DNA of 64,000 nucleotides from Pseudolabrys sp046292265. GTDB lineage: Bacteria > Pseudomonadota > Alphaproteobacteria > Rhizobiales > Xanthobacteraceae. The notes under the pieces were generated by a model, which made no database searches, was not told the origin of the DNA, and saw only the letters and a program-made list of their open reading frames with translations. The number at the start of each line of letters is the position of its first letter. Position 1 is the stretch's first letter. The DNA is taken from the NCBI GenBank assembly GCA_046292265.1, contig JBKBRE010000002.1, positions 62,001 to 126,000 on the forward strand, read 5' to 3'. Positions 58,518 through 64,000 of this stretch are shown here, one piece after another. Position numbers and translations under genes: made by a program.

Positions 58518-60644
58518 TCAGTTGACGGTGGCCGATTCGCCTTGGCCGAAACGGGCGCCGGCGAACGGCGACGTTTGGCTGACCGCGAGGTCGGACAGTT
58601 TCTCCACATCGAGAATGAGGGCGACCCGGCCGTTGCCGAGGATCGTGGCGCCGGCCACGCCGGGCACCGTCCCGTAGCTCTCCTCCATGCTCTTCACCAC
58701 GACTTGCTGATGGCCGCACAGCTCGTCGACGATGATGCCGAAGCGCGTGCCGTCGCCGGCGTCGGTGATGATCACCACCCGCTCGTCGGAGTCGGCGGCG
58801 TTCGCGCCGAGGTCGAGCAGGTCGCTGAGATGGACCAGCGGCACCAGACTGCCGCGCAGTTGCAGCAGGCCTCGTCCACCCACGAGATTGTGGACTTCGT
58901 CGCGCGACGGACGCAGACACTCGACGATCGCCGACATCGGCAGGACATAGGTCTCGTTGTTGACCTTGATGACCATGCCGTCCATCACGGCGAGGGTGAG
59001 CGGCAGCGCCAGTTGCAGCGTCATGCCGCGGCCGCGTTCGGACTTGACCGAGATGCGGCCGCCGACGTCCTGGATGTTGCGGCGCACGACGTCCATGCCG
59101 ACGCCGCGGCCGGAGATGTCCGAGATGGTCTCGGCGGTCGAGAAGCCCGGCATGAAGATGAGATTGACGATCTCGTCCTCGCTGAGATTCGCGTCGGGGC
59201 TGACCAGCCCCTTTTCGCGCGCCTTACGCAGCACGCGCTCCGGGTCGATGCCGCCGCCGTCGTCCCGTACCTCGACGACGATGCGTCCGCCGCGGTGCTC
59301 GGCCACGAGCTTGATCGTGCCTTCCTCGTGCTTGCCGGCGGCCGAACGCGTCTGCGGCGTCTCGATGCCGTGGTCGATCGAGTTGCGGATGATGTGGGTG
59401 AGCGGATCGCCGAGCCGCTCGATGATCGAACGATCGACCTCGGTGTTCTCGCCCTGCATCTCGAGCCGGACCTTCTTGCCGGTCTTGGCCGCGAGTTCGC
59501 GCACCAGTCGCGGCATGCGCTGGAACACCGCGCCGATGGACTGGGCGCGCATCGACATCACGCTGTCCTTGAGCTCGCGGGTGTGATGCACCACCTCGTC
59601 GAGGATCTGCGCCAGACGGCCGCTGGTTTCCTCCGGCAGGTTGTGCACGATCTGGCCGAGCATGGCCTGCGCGATGACCAGTTCGCCCACCATGTTGACG
59701 ACGCGGTCGATCTTCTCGACCTCGACGCGCATGGTGGTGGCCGCCTGCTTGGCGGCGGCCGCCTTGGGCGCGGTCCCGGACTTTTCGGCCACAGCCGGCG
59801 CCAGGCTCGGCGACGGATGCTCGGCAAGGGCCACCGGTTCCGGCGCCGACACGGTCGGCTCGGGCGGCACAAACGGCGGCGGCTCGGCCGGGAATTCCAT
59901 GTCCAGCGGCGCGATCTCGAGCTCGCAGTCACCGCTGACGAAATCGAAGATCTCCTCGATCTGCTCGCGCTTGGCGTCGGTATGGAGCGTGGCGCTCCAG
60001 CCGATATAGGCGCGGTCGGCCTCGAGCTTGGCCAGCGCCGGCAGGGCGTCGGTTTCCGCCGTCAGGTCGAGCGTGCCGAGCTTGCGCAGCTCGCGGATGA
60101 GATGAAGCGGCTCGCTCGCCTTCTTGAGCATGTCCGGCTTGGGCCGGAAAACGATGCGATAGCCGCCGGCGGGATTTTCCACGTCGAAGGCCACGGGCGT
60201 GAAGTCGAGGCCCTCGAAGTCGGCCGGGGCCGGCTCGTCGCCGCCGGACTCATCCGCCGTCTTGCCCAGCAGATTTTCGAGCGCCCGGCGGGAGTCGTGG
60301 CCGAAATCGGGCGCGATCGCCTCGCCGGCACGCGACATCGAGATTAGGTCGGTGAGCACGTCGTTGGCGGGCAGCAGCACGTCGACAATATCGGGGCTGG
60401 AATGCAGCGTGCCGCTGCGCATCGCGTCGAGCACCGTCTCGAACACATGCGCGAATCCGACGAGGCTGTCGAAGCCGAAGATGCCCGCGCCGCCCTTGAC
60501 CGAGTGCACCGAGCGGAAGACGGCGTTGATCGTGTCGTCCGAGCCGTGGCCGTCACGCATGTCCGTGAGGCCCTGCTCGATCTGCTGCAGCGCTTCGCTG
60601 CACTCGTCGAAGAACGTGTTCTTCAGTTGATCGAGGCTCGTCAT
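58518..60644 (-). CDS. cheA: Chemotaxis sensor histidine kinase CheA
   Basis: A 708-residue kinase with P1-P5 domains. P1 carries the phosphorylated H47 (SVHSVKGGAG). A P2 region near 170-260 contains VSGDCELEIAPLD. A proline- and alanine-rich linker (about 265-310) leads to P3 dimerisation (RVVNMVGELVIAQAMLGQIVH), P4 ATPase (THIIRNSIDHGIE, VRDDGGGIDPERV, SGRGVGMDVVRRN) and P5 CheW-like (VLPMSAIVECLRP...GTRFGIIVDELCG). It phosphorylates CheY, CheB and probably the STAS-receiver protein. No cheW is in the window. Confidence 0.95.
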   Translation of the reverse strand: MTSLDQLKNTFFDECSEALQQIEQGLTDMRDGHGSDDTINAVFRSVHSVKGGAGIFGFDSLVGFAHVFETVLDAMRSGTLHSSPDIVDVLLPANDVLTDLISMSRAGEAIAPDFGHDSRRALENLLGKTADESGGDEPAPADFEGLDFTPVAFDVENPAGGYRIVFRPKPDMLKKASEPLHLIRELRKLGTLDLTAETDALPALAKLEADRAYIGWSATLHTDAKREQIEEIFDFVSGDCELEIAPLDMEFPAEPPPFVPPEPTVSAPEPVALAEHPSPSLAPAVAEKSGTAPKAAAAKQAATTMRVEVEKIDRVVNMVGELVIAQAMLGQIVHNLPEETSGRLAQILDEVVHHTRELKDSVMSMRAQSIGAVFQRMPRLVRELAAKTGKKVRLEMQGENTEVDRSIIERLGDPLTHIIRNSIDHGIETPQTRSAAGKHEEGTIKLVAEHRGGRIVVEVRDDGGGIDPERVLRKAREKGLVSPDANLSEDEIVNLIFMPGFSTAETISDISGRGVGMDVVRRNIQDVGGRISVKSERGRGMTLQLALPLTLAVMDGMVIKVNNETYVLPMSAIVECLRPSRDEVHNLVGGRGLLQLRGSLVPLVHLSDLLDLGANAADSDERVVIITDAGDGTRFGIIVDELCGHQQVVVKSMEESYGTVPGVAGATILGNGRVALILDVEKLSDLAVSQTSPFAGARFGQGESATVN

Positions 60645-60674
60645 GGCGTGTTCCTTGACCGCACTGTTCCGTGC

Positions 60675-61451
60675 TCAGGGAGAGACTTTGTTGATGGTCG
60701 CGATCAGCGCGGCGGGGTCGAAGGGCTTGACCAGCCAGCCGGTGGCGCCAGCGTCGCGCGCGATATTGCGCTTGTCGCCGTCGCTCTCCGTGGTCAGCAC
60801 CAGGATCGGAGTCTTGTCGAACTCGGGCTTGCTGCGCATGTGCCGGATGACGCCGTAACCATCCATCTTCGGCATGTTGATGTCCGTGATGACGACGTCG
60901 AATTGCTCGCGGGCCAGGACCTCCACGCCGTCCTGGCCGTCGACCGCCTGCGCGACCTCGAACCCGGCGTCGAGCAGCGTGAACTTGAGCATGTCGCGGA
61001 TGGTCTTGGAGTCGTCGATGGTCAGGATGCGCTTGGCCGCCGCGCCTGCTGCGTCGGGCTGATCGGCCGCCTCCTCGGCTGCGACAGGCACTTCCGCCAC
61101 GGCCGGCGGCGGCGGATCGGCTTCCGTCACGGGCGCGATGGCCGGCGCCTCGGCCTGCGCCATCGGCGTCCCCGGCTCGCCGGCGACGAACGCGAGGCCG
61201 AGATCGGCGAAGGCGGCGGCAAAGGCGTCCGACGGATTGACCACCAGCACCGGCACCTCGCCGCGCTGGGCGGAAACGATGATCTGGATGCAGGGCAATG
61301 TCAGGGTGTCGACGGCGGAAGCGTCGAGTGCGACCGGCCCGCCGGCGGCGACGAGCTTGCGCATCGTCGCGAGCAGGTTTTCCGCCGCCGCCAGATCGAG
61401 CACGGACGGCAAGGCGTACTGTGCGGTCTCGGCATCTTGCTGCATGGTCAT
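60675..61451 (-). CDS. STAS-receiver fusion protein of the che operon
   Basis: A 258-residue protein. Residues 1-90 look like a STAS domain (VALDASAVDTLTLPCIQIIVSAQ), followed by a Pro/Ala-rich linker (about 95-135) and a full receiver domain: ILTIDDSKTIRDM, VVITDINMPKMDGYG, ILVLTTESD, WLVKPFDP. In rhizobial che operons a small STAS protein gene precedes cheY1 and cheA; here both appear joined. The receiver should accept phosphate from CheA encoded 30 bases downstream. Start at 61451 behind GGAG. Confidence 0.85.
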   Translation of the reverse strand: MTMQQDAETAQYALPSVLDLAAAENLLATMRKLVAAGGPVALDASAVDTLTLPCIQIIVSAQRGEVPVLVVNPSDAFAAAFADLGLAFVAGEPGTPMAQAEAPAIAPVTEADPPPPAVAEVPVAAEEAADQPDAAGAAAKRILTIDDSKTIRDMLKFTLLDAGFEVAQAVDGQDGVEVLAREQFDVVITDINMPKMDGYGVIRHMRSKPEFDKTPILVLTTESDGDKRNIARDAGATGWLVKPFDPAALIATINKVSP

Positions 61452-61468
61452 TCTGCCGCTCCGGTTGA

Positions 61469-62554
61469 TCAGGCCGCGTGAGTGGGGCGCGCGCTATCGT
61501 GGTGATGGCCGGCACCGTCGCAGGCATCGAGAATAGCCTCGGCGACATGGTTCAGGCCGTGCTGCCGCATCACCGCCCCGCGCTCGAAGGCGGCGCGCGG
61601 CATGCCGTAGATGAGCGACGAGCTCTCGTCCTGGCCCAGGGTGATGGCGCCGGCGCGGCGCATCGCCAGCAACCCGTCGGCGCCGTCCTTGCCCATGCCG
61701 GTGAGAATGACGCCGACCGCATTCTTGCCGACGACGTTCGCCGCCGACTGGAAGAGGACGTCCACCGATGGCCGATGGCCGGACACCGGCGGCCCGTCCG
61801 ACAGCGTGCAGATTCCGCGGCCCTTGCCGCGCGCGAATTCGAGATGATGGGCGCCAGGCGCGATATAGACGTGGCCCGCCTCGATCGGCTCGTCGTGCGT
61901 CGCTTCGGAGACCTTCATCGGGCACTCGCGGTTCAGCCGCTCCGCGAACGCCGCGGTGAAGCGCGGCGGCATATGCTGCGTGATCAGGATCGGCGGGCAG
62001 TCGGCCGGCAGTCCCATCAGGACGGTTTTCAGCGCCTCAACGCCGCCGGTCGAAGCGCCGATGAAGACGATCTTGTCGCCGGCGCCGCTCGGCCGCGCGG
62101 GGCGCACCTTGGCCTGCACCGGCACGCCGCGGCGCATGCCGATGCGCGTGCGGGCGGCGGTTTTCACCTTGGACTGCAGCTCGTGCGCCATCGCTTCGGG
62201 GTTGACATAGTCGGTCGACTGCTTGGCCACGAAATCGACGGCGCCGATCTCGAGCGCCTCGAGCGTGACTTCGGCGCCGGCCTGCGTCAGCGAGGACACC
62301 ATGACCACCGGGGTCGGCCGCAGCGTCATGATCTTGCGCAGAAAGGTGAGCCCGTCCATGCGCGGCATCTCGACGTCGAGGGTGATGACGTCCGGATTGA
62401 GCGCCTTGATGCGCTCGCGCGCGACATGCGGATCGGGAGCCGTGCCGACAACCTCGATCTCCGGATCGGCCGACAGGATGTTGGCCAGCATCTGCCGCAT
62501 CACCGCGGAATCGTCCACGATGAGAACCCGCACCGGTGCGTTCGTTCTGTTCAT
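61469..62554 (-). CDS. cheB: Chemotaxis methylesterase/glutamine deamidase CheB
   Basis: A 361-residue two-domain protein. The receiver (LIVDDSAVMRQML; VITLDVEMPRMDGLTFL; VVMVSSLT; AVDFVAKQS) is followed by a linker (about 145-175) and the methylesterase: serine in FIGASTGGVEALK, histidine in LITQHMPPRF, aspartate in LTGMGKDGADG. It removes methyl groups from chemoreceptors when phosphorylated by CheA. The start at 62554 forms a TGATG overlap with the cheD stop and follows GGGGAG. Confidence 0.95.
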   Translation of the reverse strand: MNRTNAPVRVLIVDDSAVMRQMLANILSADPEIEVVGTAPDPHVARERIKALNPDVITLDVEMPRMDGLTFLRKIMTLRPTPVVMVSSLTQAGAEVTLEALEIGAVDFVAKQSTDYVNPEAMAHELQSKVKTAARTRIGMRRGVPVQAKVRPARPSGAGDKIVFIGASTGGVEALKTVLMGLPADCPPILITQHMPPRFTAAFAERLNRECPMKVSEATHDEPIEAGHVYIAPGAHHLEFARGKGRGICTLSDGPPVSGHRPSVDVLFQSAANVVGKNAVGVILTGMGKDGADGLLAMRRAGAITLGQDESSSLIYGMPRAAFERGAVMRQHGLNHVAEAILDACDGAGHHHDSARPTHAA

Positions 62555-63198
62555 CAGGTCTCCCCAAACAACTGGATATCGCCGGTCGTTTTCTGCGACA
62601 GCAGGCGATTGCCGTAGTCGGACTCTTCGCGGCTGACGGCGTAGGTTTCGGTGACGCCCAGGAGCTTGCGCACCACACGGCCGGTCATCGGGTAATAGTG
62701 GATGCGGCGCGGCAGCGAGCCGCCGAGATCCTGCGCGGCGCAACGCAGGCCCTCGGCGCTGAGATAGCGCAGCACGAACTCGGCATTGTCGGTGCCGACC
62801 GCGTTGGACGTATCCGTGACATTGCCGCCGCCGAACACCTTGATCTCCATGCGCTCGCGCGAGCAGCCGGCCTTGATCAGCTCGTTGATGAGCTTCTCCA
62901 TGGCGAAATTGCCGAAGCGCGTCGACTTAAGATCCTCGCCCCAGGAGCCTGACTTGTGGTGCGGCAGCATGAAATGGTTCATCCCGCCGATCTTCGCGAT
63001 GGGATCGCGGATGCAGGCCGATACGCAGGAGCCGAGCACGGTGACGATGACTTCGTCCTGCTTGCCGGTGACGTAGAACTCGCCGGGAAAGACCTTGACC
63101 ATCCAGGTCGAGCCGGCAGAGTCGTAGATCCGACGTCCGCCGACCGCCTGCACGCACGAATCGGCGGCGGCGCTTGCCCGTTGAGTTGCCAGGCTCAC
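62554..63198 (-). CDS. cheD: Chemoreceptor glutamine deamidase CheD
   Basis: A 214-residue deamidase. The catalytic cysteine is in VLGSCVSACIRD and the histidine in GGMNHFMLPHHKSGS, followed by the threonine-containing segment; GGNVTDTSN and NAEFVLRYLSAEGL are family features. It deamidates receptor glutamines and may dock with CheC-type partners, which are not seen here. The start is GTG 63198, overlapping the cheR stop by four bases, and it ends overlapping cheB. Confidence 0.93.
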   Translation of the reverse strand: MSLATQRASAAADSCVQAVGGRRIYDSAGSTWMVKVFPGEFYVTGKQDEVIVTVLGSCVSACIRDPIAKIGGMNHFMLPHHKSGSWGEDLKSTRFGNFAMEKLINELIKAGCSRERMEIKVFGGGNVTDTSNAVGTDNAEFVLRYLSAEGLRCAAQDLGGSLPRRIHYYPMTGRVVRKLLGVTETYAVSREESDYGNRLLSQKTTGDIQLFGET

Positions 63199-64000
63199 TC
63201 ACCCCTCCGGTAAATCGTGCGCCCGGCCGGGCGCAACTCGGGATGGGAGCCGATCAGCGATTCCGAATGACCGATGTAGAGCCAACCGCCGGGCTTGAGC
63301 TGCTTCGACAGCCGCTCGATCAGGTTGGCCTTGGTCGGCCCGTCGAAATAGATCATCACGTTGCGGCAGAAGATGGCGTCGAACAGGCCGCGAAAGGGCC
63401 ACGGCTCCATCAGGTTGAGGCGGCGGAAGGTGATGGCGTCGCGCACGTCGTCGTCCACCGTTACCTTGTCGCCTTCCTGCCGGAAGAAGGACAAATAGGG
63501 TTTTGGCACATCGGCCGTGCTCGCGACGGCGAACTGGCCGCGCGCCGCCTTGGCCAGAACCTCGGTATCGATGTCGGTGGCCAGGATCTTCACGTCGCAG
63601 TTGGCGAGCGTCCGCAGCTCGCGCTTCAGCACCACCGAGATCGTGTAGGGCTCCTCGCCCGACGAGCACGCCGCCGACCAGATCCGAAGCCTGCCGCTAG
63701 GCCGGCCGCCCTGGGCGAAGGGCACCGCCACGCGCGAGCGGAAATGGTCGAAATGGTGATCCTCGCGGAAGAACTTGGTGTGATTGGTCGAGATCGAGTT
63801 GATGAAGTTCTCGATCTCGCGCGGATTGGTTTCCAGCAATTCGCGGTAGGCCCGGAACGAGTCCAGCCTGAGAGTGCGTATCCGGCGCGAAATCCGGCTG
63901 TAGACCAGATTTCGCTTGCTCTCGGAAAGGGCGATGCCTGCATGCTCGTAGGCAAGCGCCGCCAGAGCCCGGAAGTCGTCGCTCGAGAAGTCGAACTCCC
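63195..64000 (-). CDS. cheR: Chemotaxis methyltransferase CheR (5' end outside window)
   Basis: The C-terminal 267 or so residues are visible. The N-terminal helical domain (FSSDDFRALAALAYEHAGIALSESKR) is near complete, so only a few residues are lost beyond the edge. The SAM-binding part has IWSAACSSGEEPYTISVV, ILATDIDTEVLAKA and IFCRNVMIYFDGPTK. It transfers methyl groups to chemoreceptor glutamates. It is the first visible gene of the minus-strand che operon (cheR-cheD-cheB-STAS/REC-cheA-cheY). Confidence 0.93.
   Translation of the reverse strand, partial: EFDFSSDDFRALAALAYEHAGIALSESKRNLVYSRISRRIRTLRLDSFRAYRELLETNPREIENFINSISTNHTKFFREDHHFDHFRSRVAVPFAQGGRPSGRLRIWSAACSSGEEPYTISVVLKRELRTLANCDVKILATDIDTEVLAKAARGQFAVASTADVPKPYLSFFRQEGDKVTVDDDVRDAITFRRLNLMEPWPFRGLFDAIFCRNVMIYFDGPTKANLIERLSKQLKPGGWLYIGHSESLIGSHPELRPAGRTIYRRGE

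Overview
The window is GC-rich bacterial chromosome with dense, mostly short-spaced genes and many small intergenic palindromic repeats. Gene content (TRAP and ABC uptake systems with many solute-binding proteins, CaiB/BaiF, MmgE/PrpD and CoxL-like enzymes, a rhizobial-type che cluster and an Fnr-type regulator with a C-x2-C-x7-C cysteine cluster) and the repeats that begin GTCAT and end ATGAC suggest an alphaproteobacterium of the order Hyphomicrobiales, near the Bradyrhizobium/Rhodopseudomonas/Rhodoplanes group. This placement is inference; no rRNA or tRNA gene was found.

Layout. 1-3.4 kb: end of a chromate transporter and an NMT1/ThiY-type ABC importer. 3.5-12 kb: an outer-membrane barrel protein, a DctP-DctQ-DctM TRAP transporter, a large FAD/Fe-S 2-hydroxyacid dehydrogenase and a serine-glyoxylate-type aminotransferase, a plausible hydroxyacid or glyoxylate locus. 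12-19 kb: alpha/beta hydrolase, benzoate-CoA-ligase-type enzyme, an M24 peptidase homologue with an altered metal site, small membrane proteins and a Rieske oxygenase. 18.6-22.6 kb: LrgA/LrgB, a small secreted protein with an upstream Fnr/FixK-like box, a GST, and a candidate small RNA with a CCUCCUCCC loop. 22.7-28.7 kb: a beta-hydroxyacid dehydrogenase and a second nitrate/sulfonate/taurine-type ABC importer followed by an LVIVD-repeat protein. 28.8-35.3 kb: a COG0523 GTPase, a MetF-like reductase, a two-subunit CoA-transferase and two Gfo/Idh/MocA oxidoreductases. 35.4-41.7 kb: Ldh2-type dehydrogenase, ACMSD-like amidohydrolase, a lone CoxL-type molybdoenzyme subunit and an aldehyde dehydrogenase, flanked by two inverted copies of one repeat. 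40.2-51.3 kb: a long minus-strand block joining class III CoA-transferase, enoyl-CoA hydratase, an Fe3+/polyamine-type ABC importer with two tandem binding proteins, MmgE/PrpD, a divergent SDR and the aldehyde dehydrogenase.

51.7-55 kb holds a RhlE-type helicase with a second IF-1 gene and a secreted S10 carboxypeptidase. An Fnr-type regulator and an AT-rich intergenic region of about 600 bp follow. From 56.5 kb to the window end lies a chemotaxis cluster: on the minus strand cheR (cut by the window edge), cheD, cheB, a STAS-receiver fusion, cheA, cheY and a small helical protein with a CheZ-like DxxxQ motif; on the plus strand a response regulator with a FliM-like tail and an unknown helical partner.

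Much of the window reads as a collection of uptake-plus-catabolism modules for organic acids or aromatic compounds. The most noteworthy signals are the CCUCCUCCC small RNA candidate, the candidate CheY-P phosphatase, two enzyme homologues lacking catalytic residues, and the density of at least five families of palindromic repeats.
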